64,000 nt of DNA, taken from positions 1 to 64,000 of the forward strand of contig JAKBMM010000005.1 in assembly GCA_021831565.1 (NCBI GenBank). Reading direction: 5' to 3'. This DNA is from Planctomycetota bacterium (lineage in GTDB: Bacteria > Planctomycetota > Phycisphaerae > WQYP01). Of the stretch, positions 53,084 through 61,732 are shown piece by piece. Position 1 is the stretch's first letter; each line of letters opens with the position of its first letter. Both the position numbers and the translations under genes were made by a program. The notes beneath the pieces were generated by a model. That model saw only the letters and a program-made list of their open reading frames with translations, was not told where the DNA came from and did not search any database.

Positions 53084-54727
53084 ATGCCCACGATGGAAGT
53101 TGATGGAAAGAAAGTTTCCTGGGAAGGCCGGAAAATGATTCTCCAGGCCTGCCTGGACAACGGCGTGGAACTGCCGCATTACTGCTACCACCAGGGTCTT
53201 TCGATCGTAGCCAGTTGCCGTATTTGTCTGGTGGAAGTGGAAAATCCCGATCCGAAGGATCCGGGCAAGCTGGTGAAGATTCCCAAGTTGATGCCGGCGT
53301 GCCAAACCCCCGCCGTGGACGGCATGAAGGTGCATAGCCTCTCGCCCAAGGCCGCGGCCAATCAGAAGGCGGTGCTGGAATTCCTTCTGCTAAACCATCC
53401 GTTGGATTGCCCCGTGTGCGATCAGGCCGGCGAGTGCTACCTGCAGGATTACAGCTTCCGCTACGGCCGCGCCCAGAGCCGTTTCGAGGAGGACAAGGCC
53501 AAAAAACCCAAGAAGGATATCGGCAAGCACGTGTTGCTCTATAGCGATCGCTGCATCATGTGCACCCGCTGCGTGCGCTTCACGCGGGAAATTTCCGGCA
53601 CGGGCGAACTGGGAGTCTTCGGGCGCGGGCATAAAGAAGAGATCGATGTATTTCCCGGCCAATCGCTGGACAATCCTCTTTCCGGCAATGTGATCGACAT
53701 CTGCCCGGTGGGAGCGCTGCTGGATAAAGATTTTCTGTTTACCCAGCGCGTATGGTTTCTCAAGAAAACACCGAGTATTTCGCCATTTTCCAGCGGCGGC
53801 GAGAATATCTTCATTGAGCACAACCAGGGCCGCGTCTATCGTATCAAGCCCCGTTTCCACAAGGATATCAATCAGTGGTGGATTTCCGACGATATCCGCT
53901 ATGGCTGGAATTTCATCCACAACAACCGCCAGAAGCGCATTTCCGTCCGCGGCTCGGCTGATTGTGCAAGTTGGGAATACTCCCTGGGCCGGCTGGAACA
54001 GATGTTCAGGAAAGCGGCGGCTGAGAAAGGCGCTGGATCCACCGTGTTGCTGTTAAGCCCTTTTGACTCCACGGAGGAAATGTTTCTCGCCGCCAAATGG
54101 ATCCGCGGCATCGATTCGCAAGCGCGGTTGATTCTCAATCCACCGAAGATCGAAGGCCGGGACCAGGTATTCCGAAACCCCGCCACCGGAGCGGTTACAT
54201 ACATCATTCGCGCGGAGAAAGCCCCCAACCGCCGTGGCGCGGAAAAGATCATTGCGCATTTCGGCGAGCCTCCCGCCGGCCGGACGGATTCCCTGGACGA
54301 GCTGGCCGATAGGGCGAAGAATGGCAATATTTCCGCGGCCCTCGTCCTGGTGGATCCGATTGCGCACAACGATTCCCGCCTCGGAGAAGTGTTCGCCGAC
54401 CTGGAAAATCTGGTGACGCTGAGTACCCGACCGGATGGTTTGGTCGGTCGGGCCGCACTGGCTTTACCGGTGTGCACGTGGGCGGAAAAGTCGGGTGTCT
54501 TCGAGAATTGCGAAGGCCGCATCCAGGCGTTTGAGCGGGCTGTTGCGCCACTGGAAGAGACCCGCAGCGCCGGCGAAGTGTTTTGGGATTTGCTCTCCCA
54601 GGCCGGTACGTACAACGCCGCCGCCGTTCGCCGCCTGATGGTGCAAGCCGGCCTGGCCGAATACGCCGATGTATCCATCCCGCAGCGCGAAAAAGAGGTG
54701 GAGTTGATGCAGTTTGTGGAATTGTAA
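53084..54727 (+). CDS. nuoG: NADH-quinone oxidoreductase subunit G
   Basis: NuoG carries the iron-sulphur chain of the peripheral arm. The N-terminal [2Fe-2S] domain (YCYHQGLSIVASCRICLVEV, then CQTP), the His-Cys3 motif HPLDCPVCDQAGECYLQ, and the two-cluster domain motif DRCIMCTRCVRF with a later CPVGAL are all present. The molybdopterin-like C-terminal region is short: 547 residues against about 900 in E. coli. The last gene of the nuoDEFG run; membrane-arm genes do not follow. Confidence 0.95.
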   Translation: MPTMEVDGKKVSWEGRKMILQACLDNGVELPHYCYHQGLSIVASCRICLVEVENPDPKDPGKLVKIPKLMPACQTPAVDGMKVHSLSPKAAANQKAVLEFLLLNHPLDCPVCDQAGECYLQDYSFRYGRAQSRFEEDKAKKPKKDIGKHVLLYSDRCIMCTRCVRFTREISGTGELGVFGRGHKEEIDVFPGQSLDNPLSGNVIDICPVGALLDKDFLFTQRVWFLKKTPSISPFSSGGENIFIEHNQGRVYRIKPRFHKDINQWWISDDIRYGWNFIHNNRQKRISVRGSADCASWEYSLGRLEQMFRKAAAEKGAGSTVLLLSPFDSTEEMFLAAKWIRGIDSQARLILNPPKIEGRDQVFRNPATGAVTYIIRAEKAPNRRGAEKIIAHFGEPPAGRTDSLDELADRAKNGNISAALVLVDPIAHNDSRLGEVFADLENLVTLSTRPDGLVGRAALALPVCTWAEKSGVFENCEGRIQAFERAVAPLEETRSAGEVFWDLLSQAGTYNAAAVRRLMVQAGLAEYADVSIPQREKEVELMQFVEL

Positions 54728-54728
54728 T

Positions 54729-54748
54729 CCCGGACCCATGCGTCCGGG
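54729..54748 (+). terminator. Hairpin after nuoG
   Basis: CCCGGAC-CCATGC-GTCCGGG begins 2 bp after the nuoG stop. A short GGTTTT run comes only 9 bases later, so it is either a weak terminator or a 3' stabilising hairpin. Confidence 0.5.
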
Positions 54749-54787
54749 ACGTATGGTTTTGAACAAAATACAACAAGAGGACACGTC

Positions 54788-55612
54788 ATGGGAAAAATCA
54801 GCCTTGGCGTCAACATGGAATTCATCCGCCACGACGACAAACCCTTTGAATGGGGCGTCCAGACGGCGGCGGCACTCGGCTATGAGTATGTCGAGCCGAT
54901 GGTGCATTGGGGGCGCGAGCTGCTGAGCGAAGCGGGTTATTTCCATAGCGTGTCCATGCTGGACGATCCGTACCGCGTGAAAAGGGCGTGCGCAAAAGCG
55001 GGCATAAAACTCTCGGGGCTTTCAGGTCATTCGGTGCTGGTCCGGCCCGATATCGGAACGGATTATCTCAAACAGGCCGTGCGGTTTGCCGCCGAATGCG
55101 GCGCGCCGGTCGTGAACACCGATGAAGGTCCCAAGGCCCCGTGGACCACGGAGGCGGAGGACTTTGTTCTGATGAAATATACTTTGCGCGAAGCCGCCGC
55201 CGTTGCCGAGCCGCGAAACATTCTGATCGGTCTGGAACCGCACCAGCAATATACCAAGCACCCGGACGGGCTGGACCGCATCCATGCCCTCGTGCAATCA
55301 CCGGCGATCGGCATTAATTTCGACACCGGAAACAGTTACTTGTGCGGGCATGATCCTTATGTCTGGTTGGAGCGCGTCCGGGACCGGCTGGTGCACCTGC
55401 ACGCCAAGGATATTTCCGCCGCCCAAGCCGGCTCCGAACGCGGTAAGGTGACCGGTACACCCGTCGGCTGCGCCTGCGGCCAAGGCGTGATCGACTGGGC
55501 GCGCGTGATCGAAATATGTCGCGGCTGCCCCCGCGACATTGTTCTAAGCGTGGAATGCGGCACGGTACCGCAGGCCGCGGCAAGCATCAAACATTTGAAG
55601 AATCTTCTCTAA
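54788..55612 (+). CDS. Sugar phosphate isomerase/epimerase (xylose-isomerase-like TIM barrel)
   Basis: The 274-residue protein has the TIM-barrel pattern of the AP-endonuclease-2/IolE-type family: LGVNMEFIRHDDKPFEWG, GYEYVEPM, NTDEGPKAP, LIGLEPHQQYTKHPDG, INFDTGNSYLCGHDP, VHLHAKDIS and VLSVECG, in which Glu, Asp, His and Glu bind a divalent metal. It probably interconverts a sugar or polyol; substrate unknown. AAGAGGA precedes the ATG. It is next to nuoG but looks unrelated in function. Confidence 0.9.
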   Translation: MGKISLGVNMEFIRHDDKPFEWGVQTAAALGYEYVEPMVHWGRELLSEAGYFHSVSMLDDPYRVKRACAKAGIKLSGLSGHSVLVRPDIGTDYLKQAVRFAAECGAPVVNTDEGPKAPWTTEAEDFVLMKYTLREAAAVAEPRNILIGLEPHQQYTKHPDGLDRIHALVQSPAIGINFDTGNSYLCGHDPYVWLERVRDRLVHLHAKDISAAQAGSERGKVTGTPVGCACGQGVIDWARVIEICRGCPRDIVLSVECGTVPQAAASIKHLKNLL

Positions 55613-55704
55613 AGCGGGCGTGGCGCCGGTGAGTGGCTCGCCGATAGCCGGCGCGCGAAGGCGCCGGGCGGCGTGCGAATAGAAAAAAACGGCGAAATTC
55701 GAGT

Positions 55705-57363
55705 TCAGCGCAGCGCGAAGAAGCTTTTCATCCGTTGGAGCAACGATTGATGAAGTTCGGCGGGCTGGTTGGCGCTTCCCTCGGACGGGGCCATGTCCCG
55801 CAACAACAATACCCGCTGGGCGTGGCGGTCGGCGACCACCCGGGAAACGTTCTCCAGCACTTTCGGATTATTCCGGAAAATGCGCTCCAGGGCCTCGCTG
55901 CCGATCTCGAAGCATACGGTTTCCGCCAGAGCGCAGACTGAGCCGGCGCGGGGCGTACCCATCAGCGCGCTAAGTTCACCGAAATATTCTCCATCGTGCA
56001 GCGCCTCGCAATGGACGCCGCGACCCGCGTTGCGGACGATCCGCAGTTCCACCGCGCCCCGCTGGATGACGAACAGGCTTCGGCCCGGATCGTCCTGGCG
56101 ATAAAGCGTATCGCCCGCCGCCAGGAACCGGATGGCGACGTTGCGGGCCAGTTGGGTCATATCATCCGCCGGCAGGGGGGCCAGCAGCGGCACGCGCGAA
56201 AGCAACTCGACGCGCCGCTGAACTTCCGCCGCGCGGGCCTGCTCGCGATCTTTTTGCGGATCCACCATCTGAACGGTGCGGATGGGAAATGGCATGCTCA
56301 TGCCCGCCGCCCGGAGACGATACCACGCCAGGATGCGCACGCGGCTTTCAATGTTCATGTGCTCGCGCGGCTTGTTGATCCAGAACCGCAAATGATATTC
56401 GATGGAAGAATCTCCGAAGGCGCTCAGGTACACCATCGGCGGCGGACTGGCCAGTACGCCCGGGGTTTCGCGCATCGCCTCCAGCAACACCTCCCGCACC
56501 TGGTCCGGGGGGCTGGAGTACTCCAGTCCGATGCCAATTGTGCGCGCCGTGGCGACGGTGGGCGTATGATAATTGACGATTTTTTCCCGGGCCATCATGC
56601 TGTTGGGAACCAGCACGTAATTGTCTTCCAGCGTCAACAGAGTAACCGCCCGCCAGGTCATGTCCACCACTTGCCCTTCCACGCCGGCGCAGGTCACCCA
56701 GTCGCCGATGGTGAACGGCGAACTGGTCTGCATCACCATGCCGCTGAAAAAATTTCCCAGCGGTTCCTGCAGAGCCAGTCCGAGCACCACGGTGATGATC
56801 GCCGAGCCGGCCAGGAATTTGTTGATGTCCAGATGGAACGCCCAACTGCAGAAGCCCAGCACCGCAAACACGTACGCCACCAGCAGAATGATCTGATGGA
56901 TGAACCGTGGCAGCGGCAGCTTCCCGCCGCGGGTCAGCAGCGGAATCAGCGCCAGCCGGTCCAGCAGTTGCAATCCCACGATCACCAGCAGGACGATGAA
57001 AATACGTTTGATCCACCAGGCGGGGGCGTCCAGGAGGGGATGATTCATGCGCTGCGGGTGCAGAAACCACAGGGCCAGATACAGCGCGACGAGTTGCGCG
57101 CCCAACAGGACCAGACGCGTGATGCTTTTGCGTTGGAGCCGTTCCCGGAACCATGCCCACAGCAGCCAGAGAATCCCCTGCGCCGCAAGAAATACAATCA
57201 GGGCGTTGCGAAACTCGCTTAGCGAAGGCATCCACGTCGGCGTGGTGAACAAGGCGCGTACCAGCAGGTGCGCCGCCGCCGAGCGGGTAGCGGGCGGAAG
57301 AACCGCGGCCGCAAGGGTTGCGGGTGTCCATGTCCATACGAACCGCGTGCTGAAAAACGCCAT
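55705..57363 (-). CDS. MscS-type channel fused to a cyclic-nucleotide-binding domain
   Basis: The 552-residue membrane protein has four to five N-terminal helices (to about 185), then the MscS pore and beta domain (LAGSAIITVVLGLALQEPLGNFFSG, then SPFTIGDWV, VDMTWRAVTLLTLEDNYVLVPNS), and a C-terminal cNMP-binding fold (RFLAAGDTLYRQDDPGRSLFVIQRGAVEL, then GEYFGELSALMGTPRAGSVCA). The last suggests gating or modulation by a cyclic nucleotide or other ligand; the key Arg/Glu pair of the phosphate cassette (GELSALMGTPRAGS) is visible. Confidence 0.9.
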   Translation of the reverse strand: MAFFSTRFVWTWTPATLAAAVLPPATRSAAAHLLVRALFTTPTWMPSLSEFRNALIVFLAAQGILWLLWAWFRERLQRKSITRLVLLGAQLVALYLALWFLHPQRMNHPLLDAPAWWIKRIFIVLLVIVGLQLLDRLALIPLLTRGGKLPLPRFIHQIILLVAYVFAVLGFCSWAFHLDINKFLAGSAIITVVLGLALQEPLGNFFSGMVMQTSSPFTIGDWVTCAGVEGQVVDMTWRAVTLLTLEDNYVLVPNSMMAREKIVNYHTPTVATARTIGIGLEYSSPPDQVREVLLEAMRETPGVLASPPPMVYLSAFGDSSIEYHLRFWINKPREHMNIESRVRILAWYRLRAAGMSMPFPIRTVQMVDPQKDREQARAAEVQRRVELLSRVPLLAPLPADDMTQLARNVAIRFLAAGDTLYRQDDPGRSLFVIQRGAVELRIVRNAGRGVHCEALHDGEYFGELSALMGTPRAGSVCALAETVCFEIGSEALERIFRNNPKVLENVSRVVADRHAQRVLLLRDMAPSEGSANQPAELHQSLLQRMKSFFALR

Positions 57364-57421
57364 GTGTTTGTCCCCTCGTCTCGGCTTGGCCCCGTCTCTC
57401 GGGAGAGCGCGGCGGCGACTA

Positions 57422-57447
57422 AGAGCCTATCTATTAATATAGGCTCT
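57422..57447. repeat. Intergenic hairpin, AGAGCCTAT type
   Basis: AGAGCCTAT and its exact complement ATAGGCTCT flank an 8-base loop, a 9 bp perfect stem. It lies between dapF and the MscS-like gene and is the cleanest copy of this repeat type in the window. Confidence 0.7.
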
Positions 57448-57458
57448 CACATTTGTTT

Positions 57459-58364
57459 CTACTGTTCCGGCCATTCGCCGGTGTATACTTCCACCGCCGG
57501 ACCGGTCATATAAAGGCATTCGTCGGTCTGGTTCCATTTAAGCGCCAAGCGTCCGCCGGGCAGGTTCGCCAGGATGATGCGATTGGTCCGATCGGTAAGC
57601 ACGCCGGCGGCGCAGACGGCGGCGGCGCCGGTGCCGCAGCCCAGCGTGACGCCGCTGCCGCGTTCCCACGTGCGCATGGTTACTTCGCCCTGGTTGTGCA
57701 GTTGCACGAAGTGGACGTTGACGCGCCGTGGAAACAGCGTGTGCTTTTCCAGCAGAGGCCCCACCATCTCCAACGGAACTCTATCCACGCGCCGGCAATA
57801 GAACACCAGATGCGGATTGCCCAGGGACAGGCAGGTCATCCGGTCTTCCAGACCACACGCCTTGATCCAGTCCGGACCGGGCGGCATCTCGGCCAGCCCC
57901 AGGGTCGCCAGGGCCGGATGATCGATCACCTGGTCCAGGCCCATGATTAAAACGGGGATGTCCTTCGGGTTCAGGATCGGCCTGCCCATATTTACCGTCA
58001 CCTGGTTGACCTTGCCATGCTGCATCCACAGGTCCAGCGTCAGCACCCCCCGGCCGGTTTGCACCCGCAGGGGATTGACCATGGCAATCTGATGATCGTA
58101 GGCGTACTTGGCGACGCAGCGCACGCCGTTGCCGCACATTTCCGCTTCGCTGCCGTCGGCGTTGAACATGCGCATGCGCACGTGAGCGCCCTGGCGCCGG
58201 CCCTCTTCCGTTGGCGGACCGATCAGGATCAGGCCGTCGCCGCCCACGCCGAAATGGCGATCGGAAATTCGCACCGCCAGCTTTTGCGGATCCACCACCG
58301 ACTCGTGGAATGTATTCACATATACGTAGTCGTTCCCGATTCCGTGCATCTTGGTAAATCGCAT
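57459..58364 (-). CDS. dapF: Diaminopimelate epimerase
   Basis: DapF converts LL- to meso-diaminopimelate for lysine and peptidoglycan. The 301-residue protein has the pair of catalytic cysteines, Cys77 in MFNADGSEAEMCGNGVRC and Cys243 in GVTLGCGTGAAAV, plus MHGIGNDYVYVNTF at the start. GGGGAG precedes ATG 58364; a frame 69 bp longer is not supported. It implies DAP-type peptidoglycan. Confidence 0.96.
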   Translation of the reverse strand: MRFTKMHGIGNDYVYVNTFHESVVDPQKLAVRISDRHFGVGGDGLILIGPPTEEGRRQGAHVRMRMFNADGSEAEMCGNGVRCVAKYAYDHQIAMVNPLRVQTGRGVLTLDLWMQHGKVNQVTVNMGRPILNPKDIPVLIMGLDQVIDHPALATLGLAEMPPGPDWIKACGLEDRMTCLSLGNPHLVFYCRRVDRVPLEMVGPLLEKHTLFPRRVNVHFVQLHNQGEVTMRTWERGSGVTLGCGTGAAAVCAAGVLTDRTNRIILANLPGGRLALKWNQTDECLYMTGPAVEVYTGEWPEQ

Positions 58365-58778
58365 GAGAACTCCCCGAATTGGCCACCCCGCCCGGAAGGG
58401 GCGATCCACAGTTCCTGTCCACCGCCGCGCCAACGCGGGCGCGCCTGACCCGCCGGTTGGCGGGTCTTATTCCCGCGGATATTCCGGCCACGCGCGCATC
58501 GCGAATCCCGATGATTACCGGGACGGCCCGCAGGGCAAAACCGGGCTGTCGCGACGGCCCGCGTCGTACTTTCCGCCGGTTGGTAAGGTAGCCGCATTCA
58601 CGGCATACTTCCACCCTCCCACACCCCCGGCGCGGAAAAAGGGCGGCGCTCCTCCGGCGGAGAAGCAGAACCAAGGCGGCCGGGAAGGCCCGCCACGGAG
58701 CGGTCCCTCCATATTCTTGGCTTTTCGCGTCATGTGTGAAGAATGTTTTTCATGGAGGAGGAATCTGCGCGGGAACTG
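58365..58778. other. Intergenic region upstream of dapF
   Basis: No gene was supported in this 414 bp gap. It contains ACCCGCC-GGTT-GGCGGGT (58448-58465), a perfect 7 bp hairpin. Open frames crossing it are shadows without family similarity. Confidence 0.5.
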
Positions 58779-59645
58779 TTAATTTTCCGCCATCGCCATC
58801 GTTGGCTTTCCAATCACCGAGCCGCGCGCCGAATTCGCGCCCGTCCGCCACGCCACCGCCGAAAGAATATCCCGCCGGTCGCGCACGATGATCACATCCG
58901 CCCGCGCCTGGGTCGCCTCCGCCAGGCGGGCGTTCGGCAGGTCAATCCGCTTGACCCATTCCTTGGCCTGGACAAGAGTTTTACCATTTTCCATGCGTCG
59001 GTTAACCAGGTTGGCGAGCACCGTCGCCGCCGGCGCCTCCAGATATATCCGTAGATCGAATAAGTCCGCAATTCCGTCATACGGTTCAACGTCCAGCAGC
59101 AGGTAGCTGCCCTCCACCAGGATCAGGTTGTACCGGCTGCTGATGCGGATGGAGCCGGGCGACGGATCATGTGTTCGACGGTTGTAATCCGGCCAGGTGA
59201 TTTCCTCCGGTATTTGCCGGATTTCCAGCAGGCGCTGCCGCAGCGCGGCTGCGTCGAATGTTTCCGGGGCGCCCGGGCAGTCGCGCAGGGAGATTTTCTC
59301 GCCGGTTGGAAGCGTGAGGTTCCGTCCCCCCAGAACGCGGTTGGGATAATGAAAGCCGTCCATCGACAAGGCGACCCCCCGGCTGCCGGGAATAAAGTCA
59401 TGCTCGGCCAACCACGCCAACTGGGCGGCGAAATAGGACTTGGCTGATCCGGGCGTGCCCACAATCGCCACCATCATCCGCCGTGGCTGGAGCTTCTGGC
59501 AATCGACGATCATCCCCAGCAGGGGGCGCCAATGGTCCGTCCACTCCGAGGCCCGAAGGTGCATGATTCCTTCGCCGCCCTCGAATTTCAGAGGAAGATC
59601 CTTGTGAAGAAACCAAGGAAAAGGATCAATGACGTTCAGGGACAT
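58779..59645 (-). CDS. P-loop nucleoside/sugar kinase-like protein
   Basis: The 288-residue protein resembles the nucleoside/pantothenate-type P-loop kinases: MVAIVGTPGSAKSYFAAQLA with a variant Walker A (Ala before Lys), SMDGFHYPN, TWPDYNRRTHDP, and NLILVEGSYLLLD. The substrate is not determinable; fructose-type or uridine-type kinases of the YggC/FrcK group are closest in layout. It is 124 bp downstream of ruvB on the same strand. Confidence 0.78.
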   Translation of the reverse strand: MSLNVIDPFPWFLHKDLPLKFEGGEGIMHLRASEWTDHWRPLLGMIVDCQKLQPRRMMVAIVGTPGSAKSYFAAQLAWLAEHDFIPGSRGVALSMDGFHYPNRVLGGRNLTLPTGEKISLRDCPGAPETFDAAALRQRLLEIRQIPEEITWPDYNRRTHDPSPGSIRISSRYNLILVEGSYLLLDVEPYDGIADLFDLRIYLEAPAATVLANLVNRRMENGKTLVQAKEWVKRIDLPNARLAEATQARADVIIVRDRRDILSAVAWRTGANSARGSVIGKPTMAMAEN

Positions 59646-59769
59646 GCGGCACCTTTAATACAAACCGTGCGGGCCGGGCATTTATTGTCCATCGGTCAAA
59701 CCGCGCCGGAATATGAACATACTTTCAATATCGGAACCGCACCGCGTCGGATAAACTTCCGGGCGGCAT

Positions 59770-60822
59770 TCAGAAGAGTTCCGGCGCGCCGGAGGCGTTA
59801 GCCTTCCGGGGAGGCGGGAGTTCCAGATGTGCGTAGCCCGCCGGCGTAAGCTGGCGCCCCTTGGGCGTGCGGCGGATCAACCCTATTTGCAGCAAAAAAG
59901 GCTCCACCACGTCCTCCAACGTGTCCGACTCCTCGCCCATGGTGGCCGCCAGGGCTTCCAGACCCGTGGGACCGCCCTCATAATCGCGCGCCAGCACCTG
60001 CATAAAACGTCGATCCAGCGCGTCCAGCCCCTGTTCATCGATGCCTTCCAGCCGCAGCGCTTCCGCGGCGACTTGCCCAGTGAGCCTGCCCTGGCCGCGC
60101 ACCAGGGCGAAATCCCGCACCCGCCGCAGTAGCCGGTTGGCCACCCGCGGCGTGCCGCGGGAGCGCCGGGCGATTAACTCCAGCGCTTCACTCTGGCTGG
60201 GCAAATCCAATAGCGCCGCCGAGCGGACGATAATTTTCATCAGATCGTCCCGCCCGTAAAAATCCAGATGATGCGCGATGCCGAAACGCGAGCGCATCGG
60301 TCCGGAAAGCAGGCCCGCCCGCGTGGTGGCGCCGATAAGCGTGAATGGCTTGATATCCATATGCATGGAGGCGGCGTGCATGCCGCTTCCGGTCACCACG
60401 TCGATGCAGAAATCCTCCATGGCCGGATAAAGATATTCCTCCACGGCCGCGGGAATGCGGTGAATTTCATCGATGAACAGCACTTCGCCCTGCTGGAGAT
60501 TCGTGAGCATGCTCACCAGGTCGGTTGGCCTCACCAGAGCCGGGCCGCTGGTGATCTTGGGAACCGAACGGTTGAGTTCGGCGGCGATGATGTAAGCCAG
60601 CGTAGTCTTACCCAGCCCCGGCGGGCCGTGCAGCAGCACGTGCTCCATCGCCTCGGATCGTTTCTGCGCCGCGGTGATGCTGATCCGCAGCTTTTCCACC
60701 AGTTCCTTCTGCCCGATGTAGTCAGCCAGACGGCGCGGGCGCAAGGTGGGCGTCGCCGACTTGTCGGGACTCGCTTCATCCTCCGGCAGCGCCGTACCGG
60801 TTACAATTCTTTCGCGAACCAT
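59770..60822 (-). CDS. ruvB: Holliday junction helicase RuvB
   Basis: RuvB is the AAA+ motor that drives branch migration. The 350-residue protein shows LRPRRLADYIGQKELVEKL, Walker A HGPPGLGKTTLAYIIA, Walker B VLFIDEIHRI, sensor GATTRAGLLSGPMRSRFGI and the C-terminal winged-helix region EPFLLQIGLIRRTPKGRQLT. ruvA lies 47 bp upstream; ruvC is not in the window. Confidence 0.97.
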   Translation of the reverse strand: MVRERIVTGTALPEDEASPDKSATPTLRPRRLADYIGQKELVEKLRISITAAQKRSEAMEHVLLHGPPGLGKTTLAYIIAAELNRSVPKITSGPALVRPTDLVSMLTNLQQGEVLFIDEIHRIPAAVEEYLYPAMEDFCIDVVTGSGMHAASMHMDIKPFTLIGATTRAGLLSGPMRSRFGIAHHLDFYGRDDLMKIIVRSAALLDLPSQSEALELIARRSRGTPRVANRLLRRVRDFALVRGQGRLTGQVAAEALRLEGIDEQGLDALDRRFMQVLARDYEGGPTGLEALAATMGEESDTLEDVVEPFLLQIGLIRRTPKGRQLTPAGYAHLELPPPRKANASGAPELF

Positions 60823-60869
60823 GGTCTTCCGTTATTGCCGATTCCCGCGGCACCGTGTGGTCGCGGGCG

Positions 60870-61490
60870 TCACCCGCCGCCGCCTTTGAGCTTATAAGCG
60901 GCTTTGACGATGTCCGCCGATTGTGCCAGTGCCGGATCGACCCGACACGCCCGATCCACCCAATTTTCCGCCTCGGCCCGCCGCTCGCCCAGGGCCGTCA
61001 GCGCCGCGATCGCCTGGCGCTGTTCCTCCGTGCGCTGGACTTCCCCGGCGGGAACGGATGGTCCGGCGTAAATATCCACCCGACCGGAAAGTTCGGTGAT
61101 AATCCGCTCCGCGGTTCGTTTGCCGATCTCCGGCAGGGTGGTGAGAAAATGGGTATCTTGGCGCACGATGGCGGCGGCGATCTGAGCCACCGGCGCGGCA
61201 ATCGCCCGCAACGCCCGCCGCGTCCCGATTCCCTTGACCGTGGTGAATAACATGAAAAAGTCCCGGTCCTGTTCGCGCAGGAAACCCAGCAGGCGGGGGG
61301 CTAATTGGCCGAAGCTGGCATTACCTTCAATATATTGCATGGTAAACAGGGAAATGCGCTGCCCCACCCGTGTTTGCAGATGGGCAATGTCTCCCGCCGG
61401 CACCAGCACCTCGTAACCCAGTTCCCCCACATTCACCAGGATTGCCTCCTGGCTTACCTTTTCCACCGTACCATTGATTCGGGCGATCAT
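60870..61490 (-). CDS. ruvA: Holliday junction DNA-binding protein RuvA
   Basis: RuvA binds the junction and loads RuvB. The 206-residue protein has the OB-fold start MIARINGTVEKV, GELGYEVLVP, the two helix-hairpin-helix regions (LFTTVKGIGTRRALRAI and LPEIGKRTAERIITEL) and a C-terminal RuvB-contact domain (ALTALGERRAEAENWV). Typical length. Confidence 0.96.
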   Translation of the reverse strand: MIARINGTVEKVSQEAILVNVGELGYEVLVPAGDIAHLQTRVGQRISLFTMQYIEGNASFGQLAPRLLGFLREQDRDFFMLFTTVKGIGTRRALRAIAAPVAQIAAAIVRQDTHFLTTLPEIGKRTAERIITELSGRVDIYAGPSVPAGEVQRTEEQRQAIAALTALGERRAEAENWVDRACRVDPALAQSADIVKAAYKLKGGGG

Positions 61491-61632
61491 ACGCGCTGCT
61501 TCCCGCCGGTCTAACCACGGCCAAGAGTATACGCATTTTCACCCCGGACTGTATGGGCGGCGGGAGAGCGAATATTTATGATGTGCCCCGCAGGCGCATG
61601 TTTTGTAAAAATACTTGAAAATAGACGCGGGA

Positions 61633-61656
61633 CCTGTCTGCCCAGACACAGGCAGG
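61633..61656. repeat. Imperfect CCTGTCTGCC palindrome
   Basis: CCTGTCTG-CC-CAGACACAGG followed by CAGG shares CCTGYCTGCC and CAGGCAGG with the palindrome at 45508, with an insertion. It lies between ruvA and nadE in a 242 bp gap with no gene. Confidence 0.45.
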
Positions 61657-61732
61657 CTCGTTGCGGCGCAGGTTACAGACGTTGGTGCGGACGATACGCT
61701 GTAGGGCGCCGGTATGTGAACCGGAGATTCTT

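Noticed and set aside
58448..58465. CRISPR-like or tandem repeat origin for the GC-rich hairpins
   Set aside because: They are single inverted repeats without regular spacers or cas genes; no array was seen anywhere in the window.
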